Positions 8,997 to 17,321 of a DNA stretch of 64,000 nucleotides are shown piece by piece (positions within the stretch are counted from its first letter, which is position 1; each line of letters starts with the position of its first letter). Position numbers and translations under genes: made by a program. Source of the stretch: Lactobacillus agrestimuris (lineage in GTDB: Bacteria; Bacillota; Bacilli; Lactobacillales; Lactobacillaceae); contig NZ_CALPCQ010000008.1 of assembly GCF_943193025.1 (NCBI RefSeq), forward strand, positions 1 through 64,000, read 5' to 3'. Under the pieces are notes generated by a model, which was not told the DNA's origin, did no database searches, and worked only from the letters and a program-made list of their open reading frames with translations.

Positions 8997-9072
8997 AGTT
9001 TCCACCTAAAAAATCAAATAACTATTAATTAAATCGTTCTAGATTAAATTATTCTTTCATAGAACTTTCATC

Positions 9073-9109
9073 ATGATAGCAGACCAATTAGAAGTTGTCA
9101 AATTGGTCT
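9073..9109 (-). promoter_or_regulatory. glnA promoter embedded in a 9-bp inverted repeat
   Basis: Minus strand: consensus -35 TTGACA (9101-9096), a 17-base spacer and -10 TATCAT (9078-9073). The perfect arms AGACCAATT (9109-9101) and AATTGGTCT (9089-9081) surround the -35 box and reach into the spacer. Transcription would start about 70 bases before the ATG. The dyad does not match the GlnR consensus (TGTNA-N7-TNACA), so a different regulator is likely. Confidence 0.7.
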
Positions 9110-9262
9110 AAGAGAAAATATCTTTCTTTATACTTATTTAATCTTTTTATTTTTGGGCGCAAAAACCTGTTCCTAAAGCAAATTAGCGGAATTATATTCT
9201 AAATTTATTAATTTATTATCATTTATGTTTTTCATATAGGCATAGTCTAGACCACACCATAA

Positions 9263-10183
9263 TTACTTACCTAACCAATTATTTACAGTTTTCAAAATTT
9301 TTTCCTCACAATTTTCATCATGTAAGGGATCAAACCATTTAACCGGTAACTTATTTCTAAAATACGTTAACTGTCTTTTAGCGTAGCGACGCGATGCTGT
9401 TTTTAATTGATTTACGCTTTCTTCTAAAGTTTCCTCTTTTTCAAAATACGGAAAGAATTCTTTGTAAGCAATTGCTTGTAGCGCCTGATGTGCGCGATCT
9501 TTATTTTCATAAACATATTTGGCTTCATCAAGCAGGCCTTGCTCCATCATTTGATCAACTCTTAAATTAATGCGGTCGTATATTTCATCCCGATTAGAAT
9601 TTAAACCAATAATCAAATAATCATATCTCGGTTCAATTTTTTCTTGTTGCTCAGAAAACTTTTTACCTGTTCGATCAATTACAGTCAATGCCCTTAACGT
9701 TCTTCTGGCATTAGCAACCGGTATCTTCTCTGCTGCTGCTGGATCTTTTTCATTTAATACTTCCCAAATTTTTTGAGGACCGTTCTCTTGAAGAAAATCT
9801 TCCCACTTTTTGGTAACACTTGTCTCTTCTGGGGTCTTTTCACCTAGCTGCATTTTATTCAGTAAAGCATTAACGTAAAAACCGGTACCTCCTACAATAA
9901 TTGGCAATTTATTTTTCTGACCGATTTCAGTAATTGCCTCAGTTGCTTGATCAACAAAATCTTTTACAGAATATTCTTCAAAAATTGATCGCGTATCAAC
10001 CATGTAATGCTTAACTTGAGCTCTTTCATCCTCTGTCGCCTTTGCTGTTCCGATTGATACTTCTTGGTAAACCTGCATGGAATCTCCAGAAACAATCTCA
10101 GCATTTAATTTTTTTGCCAAATCAATTCCTAAACTCGTTTTTCCCACAGCTGTCGGACCAACAATCGCTAATACTTTTTGCAT
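9263..10183 (-). CDS. miaA: tRNA dimethylallyltransferase MiaA
   Basis: Transfers a dimethylallyl group to N6 of A37 in tRNAs that read codons beginning with U. The protein is 306 residues, normal for the family. The P-loop is GPTAVGKTS at residues 9-17, followed by the GDSMQVY substrate motif near residues 33-39, the IVGGTGFYVNALL segment near residue 98 and the tRNA-contact R-R-Y-A-K-R-Q-x-T-Y-F-R-N region near residue 270. In bacilli miaA is often close to glnRA and hfq; here it lies 270 bases upstream of glnA on the same strand. The gap between them holds the glnA promoter, and I see no clear miaA terminator. Confidence 0.96.
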   Translation of the reverse strand: MQKVLAIVGPTAVGKTSLGIDLAKKLNAEIVSGDSMQVYQEVSIGTAKATEDERAQVKHYMVDTRSIFEEYSVKDFVDQATEAITEIGQKNKLPIIVGGTGFYVNALLNKMQLGEKTPEETSVTKKWEDFLQENGPQKIWEVLNEKDPAAAEKIPVANARRTLRALTVIDRTGKKFSEQQEKIEPRYDYLIIGLNSNRDEIYDRINLRVDQMMEQGLLDEAKYVYENKDRAHQALQAIAYKEFFPYFEKEETLEESVNQLKTASRRYAKRQLTYFRNKLPVKWFDPLHDENCEEKILKTVNNWLGK

Positions 10184-10213
10184 ATTTTCTTTCCTTTATT
10201 GCTAAAAATAGAC

Positions 10214-10245
10214 AAAAAGCTTGGGTATTTCTACTCAAGCTTTTT
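10214..10245 (-). terminator. hairpin between the rhodanese-like gene and miaA
   Basis: AAAAAGCTTGGGT (10214-10226) and ACTCAAGCTTTTT (10233-10245) form a long stem with a T run on both strands. It follows the rhodanese stop codon at once and leaves only 30 bases to the miaA start, so it probably attenuates read-through rather than blocking it fully. Confidence 0.7.
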
Positions 10246-10247
10246 TA

Positions 10248-10649
10248 TTAATATTTAGAAGCCTTAGTACGTCCATCCCATTGTTCAAATCCATTTTTTA
10301 AGTAGTGAATTGAACTAAAACCATTCTTTTTCAATAGTCTTGCTGCACGTAAGGTCACAGTTAATGAATCAGAGTAAAGGTAAACTGGCAAGTCTGGACG
10401 AAGTTCATTGAATTGATACTTAAGCATCGTATAAGGCAAATTACGCGCACCATCAATATGTTTACGCTTGAAAGGTTCTTTTTCTCTTAAATCGACGATT
10501 TGGGCCTTTCTCATCCCTTGCTTAAATTCTTCATTGCTTAGCTGACCACCAATCCTCTTGGCTTGGATTCTATTCCAAAGCCAAATACCAGCAAATACTA
10601 AAATAATTGCGAGTAAAATAACATCTAAGATAATTAAAAAATTTGACAT
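10248..10649 (-). CDS. membrane-anchored rhodanese-like protein lacking the active-site cysteine
   Basis: A 133-residue protein with an N-terminal transmembrane helix (residues ~3-25) and a cytoplasmic rhodanese domain (residues ~40-130). The domain has the conserved VDLRE (residues 52-56), the H-I-x-G-A-x-N-x-P segment (64-72) and the C-terminal GFEQWDG. At the place of the catalytic Cys in the C-x-x-G-x-R loop it reads YSDSLT: Ser93 replaces Cys and the Gly and Arg are absent. Sulfur transfer is therefore unlikely. B. subtilis YqhL is a membrane-associated rhodanese from a comparable neighbourhood. The likely role is binding or scaffolding. It lies in the yqgN-rhomboid-yqgQ-miaA group. Confidence 0.8.
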   Translation of the reverse strand: MSNFLIILDVILLAIILVFAGIWLWNRIQAKRIGGQLSNEEFKQGMRKAQIVDLREKEPFKRKHIDGARNLPYTMLKYQFNELRPDLPVYLYSDSLTVTLRAARLLKKNGFSSIHYLKNGFEQWDGRTKASKY

Positions 10650-10710
10650 AAATAACGCCCCTCTAAAAACTTACGATAGTAATAATGATACCGCTAAAAT
10701 AATTTTGACG

Positions 10711-10929
10711 CTATTCATTTTTCCCATCTTTTTGGTTTTGTTCCTCGATTTCATGCTCATGTTTCAAAATGAGTTTAGCAACTAAGTAATCATGCTTATC
10801 GATTAAACCCGCTTTATCAATATTGTCGAGTTCAAGAGCCATTAACTCAATATCCCAAATTCTTTTTCCAACATGAACAAAAATTCCATATTTTTTTAAA
10901 AGTTGTTGAACATCATATAAAGTCTTCAT
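10711..10929 (-). CDS. yqgQ: YqgQ family protein (DUF910)
   Basis: A 72-residue cytoplasmic protein matching the YqgQ family, including the LLKKYG near residue 10 and the RIWDIELMALELD segment near residue 23. B. subtilis YqgQ is a small helical protein whose structure is known and whose function is not. Its ATG overlaps the stop codon of the upstream rhomboid gene by one base, so translation is coupled, and the order yqgN-rhomboid-yqgQ matches B. subtilis. The C-terminus is highly charged (Glu, Gln, Lys). Confidence 0.85.
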   Translation of the reverse strand: MKTLYDVQQLLKKYGIFVHVGKRIWDIELMALELDNIDKAGLIDKHDYLVAKLILKHEHEIEEQNQKDGKNE

Positions 10930-11609
10930 TAGAAACTAATTACCATTCCACGTCTTACTGTTAAAACAACATATATGATTAATGCTACACCGGCTAATAC
11001 TCGCCATTTGATATTATATTCATTTTTAATAGCATCACCTAATACAAATTCCAATAAGAATCCAGCAACGAATCCACCAATGTGTCCTTGAATATCAATA
11101 CCTGGCATAAATAAGTCAAATGCAATATTGATCAGGGCCAAAACAAATGCTTGACGACCCAAATAAGCAATAACTGGATTATTACGGTTTCTAATCCCTA
11201 CCACAGTCATTGCACCAAAGAGCCCAAATAAAGCTGTCGAAGCACCTGCACTAATTGCTGCATCGCTACCAAATGCTAGACTCAACAAATTGCCGCCTAC
11301 ACCTGACAAAAGATAAATTACCAAAAACTTAAAGTGACCAAGTAACGGCTCCATGTACATTCCCATGTAATAAATGATCACAGCATTTGAAACCAAATGT
11401 AAAACACCAATATGTACAAATTGAGCTGTAAACAGTCTCCACCATTGTCCACCAGCAACAACAGTATAGTTACTCATAGCTCCCATTTTATAAAGCGTGG
11501 CAGTATTTTCTGATCCACCTAAAAATATTTCTGCAATAAATACTGCCAATAAGACAATTAAGATTCCAAATGTCATATAAGCATCTGAGAATTTAATTCT
11601 TCTATTCAT
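10929..11609 (-). CDS. rhomboid-family intramembrane serine protease
   Basis: Cleaves transmembrane segments of membrane proteins. It has 226 residues with about six or seven transmembrane helices. The catalytic dyad is visible: Ser124 in S-A-G-A-S-T-A-L-F and His176 in Q-G-H-I-G-G-F. His71 and Asn75 in HLVSN supply the oxyanion site, and W57-R58 in GQWWRLF matches the L1-loop WR motif. It lacks the large soluble N-terminal and TPR domains of B. subtilis GluP (YqgP), so it is a minimal rhomboid. It sits between 5-formyl-THF cyclo-ligase (13 bases upstream) and yqgQ (overlapping), forming an operon. Confidence 0.93.
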   Translation of the reverse strand: MNRRIKFSDAYMTFGILIVLLAVFIAEIFLGGSENTATLYKMGAMSNYTVVAGGQWWRLFTAQFVHIGVLHLVSNAVIIYYMGMYMEPLLGHFKFLVIYLLSGVGGNLLSLAFGSDAAISAGASTALFGLFGAMTVVGIRNRNNPVIAYLGRQAFVLALINIAFDLFMPGIDIQGHIGGFVAGFLLEFVLGDAIKNEYNIKWRVLAGVALIIYVVLTVRRGMVISF

Positions 11610-11622
11610 AGTAGCCTCTTTT

Positions 11623-12189
11623 CTAATAATATATTTTACTTGTTGTTACAATTGCTTGAATCGGAATATCAGTCTTTTCAATCGGCCAGACCGGCTTTTC
11701 ATAAATCATTCTTGAATTGGCAAGAGCAATCGTTTTGGAATTCGGATGCTTAGCTAAAAAACGATCATAATGGCCACCACCAAAGCCTAATCTTTCATGG
11801 CCTTCAATTGAAAAAGCTAATCCAGGTACAATAATCAAATCAAGATCATTATTAATCTCTGCATTTTTATCGCCAATTTCTTCAACGCCAAATTTTGATT
11901 TAACAATTTTTGATCGATAAGTATATTTCAAGAAATCTTGACTATGATCAGAATTTGCTCTTGCAAGGTAAACTTCTTTTCCTGCATCCCACAAACTCGC
12001 AATTATTTCTGAAGTGTCAACTTCAATCGGTAAAGAAGAAGTAATACCAATTGTTTGACTCTCAGCTATGGCATTTGTGGCCATTAACTTTTCGGTTATA
12101 AGCCTATCTTCAATTTTCTTTTTTTCTGTTAACGAAAAAGCCTTCAATAACTCTTTTTGATTTTTTCTAAATTCTATCTTTTCTTGCAT
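11623..12189 (-). CDS. yqgN: 5-formyltetrahydrofolate cyclo-ligase
   Basis: Converts 5-formyl-THF to 5,10-methenyl-THF using ATP, returning a storage folate to one-carbon metabolism. It has 188 residues, the usual length. The basic N-terminus carries the RKNQKELLK nucleotide-binding segment (residues ~8-16), and the family signature lies at residues ~125-145 with E-R-L-G-F-G-G-G-H-Y-D-R-F. It is the first gene of the run with rhomboid and yqgQ, downstream of rpmG and separated from it by a terminator. Confidence 0.93.
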   Translation of the reverse strand: MQEKIEFRKNQKELLKAFSLTEKKKIEDRLITEKLMATNAIAESQTIGITSSLPIEVDTSEIIASLWDAGKEVYLARANSDHSQDFLKYTYRSKIVKSKFGVEEIGDKNAEINNDLDLIIVPGLAFSIEGHERLGFGGGHYDRFLAKHPNSKTIALANSRMIYEKPVWPIEKTDIPIQAIVTTSKIYY

Positions 12190-12210
12190 TTTAAATTTAT
12201 CGGTTGATAC

Positions 12211-12238
12211 AAAAAAATAGCAGGCATCAACCTGCTAT
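12211..12238 (-). terminator. rpmG terminator
   Basis: ATAGCAGG and CCTGCTAT (12217-12238) form a perfect 8-bp stem with a six-base loop, followed by seven T on the minus strand. It starts about 11 bases after the rpmG stop codon. Confidence 0.8.
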
Positions 12239-12248
12239 CTTAAAGTTA

Positions 12249-12398
12249 TTACTTAGTTTCACGGTGAAGTGTTACGTGTCTTTCAACAGGGCAATACTTC
12301 TTTAAACTTAAACGTTCCGGATGCTTACGCTTGTTCTTCTTAGATAAGTAACTTCTATCGCCACATTCGGTGCATTCCAAAATGATGTTATCTGCCAT
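12249..12398 (-). CDS. rpmG: 50S ribosomal protein bL33
   Basis: A 49-residue large-subunit protein, encoded from the ATG at 12396-12398 to the TAA at 12249-12251. The translation begins [17 protein letters not shown] and ends [14 protein letters not shown], with the Lys-rich [11 protein letters not shown] centre typical of bL33. The first zinc-ribbon pair is present (Cys9, Cys12), but the second pair is incomplete (Cys35 only, followed by V-E-R-H), so zinc binding may be lost or use the His. A strong GGTGG ribosome-binding site lies seven bases upstream. It lies 75 bases downstream of the penicillin-binding protein gene. Confidence 0.92.
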   Translation of the reverse strand: MADNIILECTECGDRSYLSKKNKRKHPERLSLKKYCPVERHVTLHRETK

Positions 12399-12473
12399 TT
12401 CTTTCACCACCTACATTTTTTATATTCTGACTGTATTAGAATAGCATTTTTCAAGCCATTTGACCAGTACTTT

Positions 12474-14573
12474 TTAATACTTGTGTAGTTTAAAGTAATC
12501 TTGAACCATTTCCTTGGCTACTTGCAAAGTATATGTACCTTCTAAATCAGGATCTAAACCTGGGAAAACAACTGCAATTGCAAGTTGTGGATTCTTAGAT
12601 GGAGCATAACCAACAAAGGTAGCGTTAATTAATTCAGGTGGATTCTTACGGTTAGGATGATCAGGATCATAGTAGAAAGTCTGAGCAGTACCAGTCTTAC
12701 CTGAAATTGAAGGTTTCACATTCTTAAGAGGGTGGGCAGTACCCCAACCATTAGTACCATGCACAACTCTCCAGAAACCTTCTTGAACTACATTAAGTTC
12801 AGCCTTAGTCCATGGAATTTGTTGTTGAACATTTGGCCTCTTATTGTAATTAATATAAATCTTCTTACCATCCCTACCAGTTTTACCAACTGATTGAACA
12901 ATATATGGTTGCATACGGTATCCACCATTAGCAATTGTTGAAACATATTGAACTAATTGAATTGGTGTATAAGCATCAAAGTTACCATATGCCAAGTCAA
13001 GAAGTGAACCTGAACGAATTCTACCTTGATCATCAAAACTTTGACCTTCAATACCTGAAACTTCTCCCGGTAAGTCTACTCCAGTCTTTTGACCTAAACC
13101 AAACATACTAAAGTTTCGACGTAAAACATCAAATGAATCATTCGGCATTGAAATAAATTGCTTAGGGACGTATTTTGCATGTACCCATTTTAAAGCAAGT
13201 TGCATCATATAAATGTTACTTGAAACTTCCAAAGCACTTTCTGCATCCAATGAGCCGAAAGTTCCAATTGGATAAACAGATTTTTTAACCGCTGAACCTG
13301 GTAAGTAAATTGGTGTATCTGGTAAAGTGTTGTTAGTTGGCGTAATGACATTGTTCATCAAACCACCAGATACAGTTGCCCCCTTAACAACAGATCCCAT
13401 TACGTATGATTGATTAATTACGCCTAAGGCATTATCAACAATCTTATTAGTCTTTGGATTACGACTCAAACCAGCAACTGCACGCAAGGCTCCAGTTTTT
13501 GGATCCATTGCAACAGCGTAGGCTCCATTTGAGTAACGAGCGGCACCTGCTGCAACTGCATTGTTATAAATTCGCTTTAAACTTGCTTGAACTTCTTTTT
13601 GATACTTAGCATCAATTGTTAACATCAAACTCGCTCCAGCTTCACCTTTATAAACTGTCTTGGTTTGCTGGATATCACCATTACTCTTTGTCGTAACTTC
13701 GCTAGTTGATTTACTACCCTTTAATAGAGGTTCATATTCTTTTTCAAGATATGATGTACCAACACGATCGTTACGAGAATATCCTTGTGACAAATAGTAT
13801 TGCAAGTTATCACTTGGTAAACCAGATTTTTCAGTTGAAACTGAACCGATAATACTTTGGATTGATGATCCGTTAGGATATGATCTTTCCCAGTCAGTAC
13901 CAATACCAACGCCAGGAAGTTCAGATAAGTGTTCACCAACTTGAGCAATTTCTCTGTCGGTTAAATCCTTATTCTTAACATAAATCGTTGACAAAGTATA
14001 GGCACCTGAGATCTTATTAAAGATTAAGGCCGCAGTCTTTTGACGAGCCGTAAACTTAATATTTTCTTTTTTAACTTCATCAATCATATTCTGATTAATT
14101 TCCTGAGTAGTTAAAATTTGACTATTTGTCTTTGACTTTGGCAATTTATTGGTGATTTTAGTAGAATTAGCTTGATCTGCTAAATAGTATTCAGCTAATT
14201 GTTCTTCAGTCGGCTTCTCATCAGTAATGCTAATATAATTACTTAAAGCATTTGAGATCTTATAAATCTGACTGGTGCTAGTTCCCGTACTCTTGGTGTA
14301 AGTAATCGCGTTATTGGCCTTATTTCCAACTAGGACTCGCCCTTTAGCGTCATACATTACCCCTCGAGGCACTTGATTTGAAACCACATTGGAATCACTT
14401 TTTGCAACTTCAGCTTTAAAGCGTGAACCATATGCAAGCTGCAAATAAGCCAATTGAGCAATTAGCAGCGCAAACAATACAAAAATTATCCCAAGGATGA
14501 TTCTCATTCTAATTGGTGTAGAGGACTGCTTATTAGAGCCAGTACCACTGTTTTTTCTAAAAAAATTATTCAC
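12474..14573 (-). CDS. class B penicillin-binding protein (PBP2B-like transpeptidase)
   Basis: Cross-links septal or peripheral peptidoglycan. It has 699 residues: a Ser-rich cytoplasmic tail, one transmembrane helix (residues ~23-46), a pedestal/dimerisation domain (~60-320) and the transpeptidase domain (~345-690). All three active-site motifs are present: Ser394-V-V-Lys397, Ser451-S-Asn453 and Lys626-Thr-Gly. No PASTA repeats follow. The start is GTG with a GAGGG ribosome-binding site. A PBP2B-type transpeptidase next to rpmG recurs in lactobacilli. The assignment to PBP2B rather than another class B member rests on length and layout. Confidence 0.9.
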   Translation of the reverse strand: MNNFFRKNSGTGSNKQSSTPIRMRIILGIIFVLFALLIAQLAYLQLAYGSRFKAEVAKSDSNVVSNQVPRGVMYDAKGRVLVGNKANNAITYTKSTGTSTSQIYKISNALSNYISITDEKPTEEQLAEYYLADQANSTKITNKLPKSKTNSQILTTQEINQNMIDEVKKENIKFTARQKTAALIFNKISGAYTLSTIYVKNKDLTDREIAQVGEHLSELPGVGIGTDWERSYPNGSSIQSIIGSVSTEKSGLPSDNLQYYLSQGYSRNDRVGTSYLEKEYEPLLKGSKSTSEVTTKSNGDIQQTKTVYKGEAGASLMLTIDAKYQKEVQASLKRIYNNAVAAGAARYSNGAYAVAMDPKTGALRAVAGLSRNPKTNKIVDNALGVINQSYVMGSVVKGATVSGGLMNNVITPTNNTLPDTPIYLPGSAVKKSVYPIGTFGSLDAESALEVSSNIYMMQLALKWVHAKYVPKQFISMPNDSFDVLRRNFSMFGLGQKTGVDLPGEVSGIEGQSFDDQGRIRSGSLLDLAYGNFDAYTPIQLVQYVSTIANGGYRMQPYIVQSVGKTGRDGKKIYINYNKRPNVQQQIPWTKAELNVVQEGFWRVVHGTNGWGTAHPLKNVKPSISGKTGTAQTFYYDPDHPNRKNPPELINATFVGYAPSKNPQLAIAVVFPGLDPDLEGTYTLQVAKEMVQDYFKLHKY

Positions 14574-14629
14574 GTATATCGTCCCTCACTAAACTGCAAC
14601 TATTTTAACAAAAAGCAAGCTTTAATTCT

Positions 14630-17254
14630 ATGCTTGTGAAAGGAGCTTTGAGAAATTTTAAGATGATACAAATAAATTTTAAAAAATTCATCCAAAAATT
14701 CTTCAATAAAAATTCATGGCCATATTGGATTAGTTTTATTATTCCAATGGCAGTATTCTATCTTTATTTTGCATGTAACAATTTTAACATCTTAACGGTT
14801 GATCTTGGACAGCAATATGTTGATTTATTGGCTTTTTTAAGAAAAAATCTTTTCACCGATTCTCTAAACCTAATTTATAGTTTTAGTAACGGTTTAGGTA
14901 ATTCAATGATCGGAGTTGATGCATACTACCTTTTTAGTCCCTTTAATTTAATTCTATTTTTATTTCCAATTAAATATCTTCCCTTTGCTATCTTATTATT
15001 GATTTCTTTAAAGATCGGAAGTATTGGACTAAGTTCTTTTTATTATTGGAAAAGGCATGGATCAGTTAAAAATACTTATGCCTTAACTGCAAGTATTGCC
15101 TATGCCTTGTCAGGATATGTAATTGCCAACCATATTAATTTGATGTGGCTCGATTCATTAATTTTGTTACCTCTTTTAATTGATGCAATTGATCAAACAT
15201 TGGCTAAAAAGAAAAATCATTTAATTTTAGTAACCTTTGCTCTTTGGATAACTAATTTTTATACAGGTTACATGGCTTTACTCTTTGGATTTTTATATTT
15301 TTTAAGCAAAATTTTCTTTTTTCCTTCAAAAGATCGTTTCCCACTCATTAAGAGATATCTTTTAAATAGTATCTTGGCCTCATTTCTAGCGGCATTTATT
15401 TTATTACCTGTCTTTTTTGAATTATTAGCAGGCAAGGTTAGTGGCGGAGCTACCTGGGACTTTTCTTTACAATATCAACCATTTGATGAATTAAGCAAAT
15501 TAATTGATGGTTCTTATAACTTTCATGAAATGGAAAAAGGACTACCAAACATTTTCATTTCCTTGCCATTAACTTTATTAACTATTGCCTATTTCTTCTC
15601 CAAAAAAATCAATTGGAAAAATAAAATGGCCAATGGTATTTTATTGCTATTTTTGCTACTATCTACAATTTTCTCACCATTAGTTTTGTTATGGCACATG
15701 GGACAATTTCCTATCTGGTATCCTGCTCGCTTTAGCTTTGTACTGATTTTCTTTGCCCTAAATTTAGTAATTAATTTTCTATCTACTGAAGAAGATTTAT
15801 CTTGGATTTCTAATATTATCTTATCTTTGATTGGTCTTGGATTAATTCTTTACTGGATTTTCTTTCAAAACGACTTTACATTTATCAACGATACAAATAT
15901 TATCATTTCAGCCGCCTTCATTTTCGGAGGTCTACTCTTTTTACTTTTTATCTTTACCAAAAATAAATTTGCGGGTGTCTTTTTATACACAATTGTATGT
16001 GTAGAAATGGTTGCAAATTTAATTTTTTCATTAAATAATCTTTCTTACCAAGAAAATCGCGACTATCAAAATTACTTAATTAATAGTTCTGAAACTACCA
16101 ATTATCTAAATAAAAAAGATAAAAATTTTTACCGAGTTGAAAAAACTTTCTATCGTTCGGATGACGATCCTTTTACTAGTAACTACAACGGTATAACAAG
16201 TTTTAATTCGATTACGGATGCTAAAAGTTTAAAGTTACTTTCTTCACTTGGATATATTCATAATAGTAACTCGGTAACCAATAATGGTGGGACTTTATTG
16301 ACAGATTCTTTACTGGGGATCAAATATTATCTTAAGCCAAATTATATTCGAGATAATATCAACGAAAAGGCCAAAATGCAGTTTAATAATAACAACCAAA
16401 GACCTGATACCAATAAATATCCAATTGTAAAAGATTTTTCTCAGCTCATTTTAAATAAAAATAATACTTCCTTACCCTTAGCATTCTTGAGTAATATATC
16501 TTCATCTTCACTTAATTGGATGGCTGATGATCCTATTTACAATCAGGAACTTCTATTTAAGAAAATTACGGGTTCAACTTCTAGTCTTTTTAAAGAAATT
16601 ACTTTAAATTCTCCCAAAACTTCTGGAGTATCTTTCTTACCTAATAATCGTCAGCTATATAACTGGAAGAAGAATGCTAATAATCCAAACATTACATTCA
16701 ATTATCAAGCTAACAGAAATGACTCATATTATTTGCAATTGCCTGCTAGTTTAAATGAAAATTCAGTTAGTCTCTACATCAATAATCAAGAATATGACCT
16801 ATCAATGCGTGATGATCAAACACGTTTAATCAATATTAGTAACTATCAAACAAGTTCTCATTTAAAAATTAAATTCGTTCTAAAGGCGACTAATCTAGAT
16901 TTAAGCGACTTAAAATTATGGCAACTTAATCTTAATGAAATGGATAAAGTTCTAACACGTTTTAATCAAAATCAACCCATTACTCATCAAGTTAATCCAC
17001 TGTTACTTAGAACAAATAGCTTTTCAACTAAGGAAACTAAAATTTTAAATACTACAATTCCATATAGCAAAAATTGGCTGATTTTTGATAATGGAAATTT
17101 ACTTCATAAAGGTCTTTTCGCAAATACTTTTTTAAGTGCCAAATTGCAAAAGGGATCTCATCAATTAATCTTCATATACATTCCATTTGCATTACTACTA
17201 GGAATTTTGATATCATTAATGAGTTTAGTATTTCTAAAATTATTTTGGCACTAG
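14630..17254 (+). CDS. YfhO-family multi-spanning membrane protein
   Basis: An integral membrane protein of up to 874 residues with about 12 hydrophobic helices in the first 480 residues, a large polar segment (~490-840) and a final helix near the C-terminus (~850-872). This is the plan of YfhO/DUF6044-like proteins, which resemble GT-C glycosyltransferases and in Gram-positives help to glycosylate lipoteichoic or wall teichoic acids. Early motifs such as LTVDLGQQYVD (acidic residues in the first extracellular loop) fit a lipid-phosphate sugar donor site. The start is uncertain: an AAAGGAG site at 14639-14645 lies inside the longest frame, pointing to a TTG at 14648 or the ATG at 14663. Confidence 0.8.
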   Translation: MLVKGALRNFKMIQINFKKFIQKFFNKNSWPYWISFIIPMAVFYLYFACNNFNILTVDLGQQYVDLLAFLRKNLFTDSLNLIYSFSNGLGNSMIGVDAYYLFSPFNLILFLFPIKYLPFAILLLISLKIGSIGLSSFYYWKRHGSVKNTYALTASIAYALSGYVIANHINLMWLDSLILLPLLIDAIDQTLAKKKNHLILVTFALWITNFYTGYMALLFGFLYFLSKIFFFPSKDRFPLIKRYLLNSILASFLAAFILLPVFFELLAGKVSGGATWDFSLQYQPFDELSKLIDGSYNFHEMEKGLPNIFISLPLTLLTIAYFFSKKINWKNKMANGILLLFLLLSTIFSPLVLLWHMGQFPIWYPARFSFVLIFFALNLVINFLSTEEDLSWISNIILSLIGLGLILYWIFFQNDFTFINDTNIIISAAFIFGGLLFLLFIFTKNKFAGVFLYTIVCVEMVANLIFSLNNLSYQENRDYQNYLINSSETTNYLNKKDKNFYRVEKTFYRSDDDPFTSNYNGITSFNSITDAKSLKLLSSLGYIHNSNSVTNNGGTLLTDSLLGIKYYLKPNYIRDNINEKAKMQFNNNNQRPDTNKYPIVKDFSQLILNKNNTSLPLAFLSNISSSSLNWMADDPIYNQELLFKKITGSTSSLFKEITLNSPKTSGVSFLPNNRQLYNWKKNANNPNITFNYQANRNDSYYLQLPASLNENSVSLYINNQEYDLSMRDDQTRLINISNYQTSSHLKIKFVLKATNLDLSDLKLWQLNLNEMDKVLTRFNQNQPITHQVNPLLLRTNSFSTKETKILNTTIPYSKNWLIFDNGNLLHKGLFANTFLSAKLQKGSHQLIFIYIPFALLLGILISLMSLVFLKLFWH

Positions 17255-17321
17255 ACTAGGTCTATGCATTTGTAATAAAATGAAATCGTTAACAAAATTT
17301 AAATAGAAAGAAGAGTAGACA

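Noticed and set aside
8997-9005. GTG start giving glnA three extra residues (M-E-T)
   Set aside because: The GTG is part of the AGGTGG Shine-Dalgarno for the ATG at 8996, so it cannot serve as the start.
9110-9262. Gap between glnA promoter and miaA as a possible small RNA or riboswitch
   Set aside because: I see no stable stem, T-box sequence or terminator; only AT-rich spacer.
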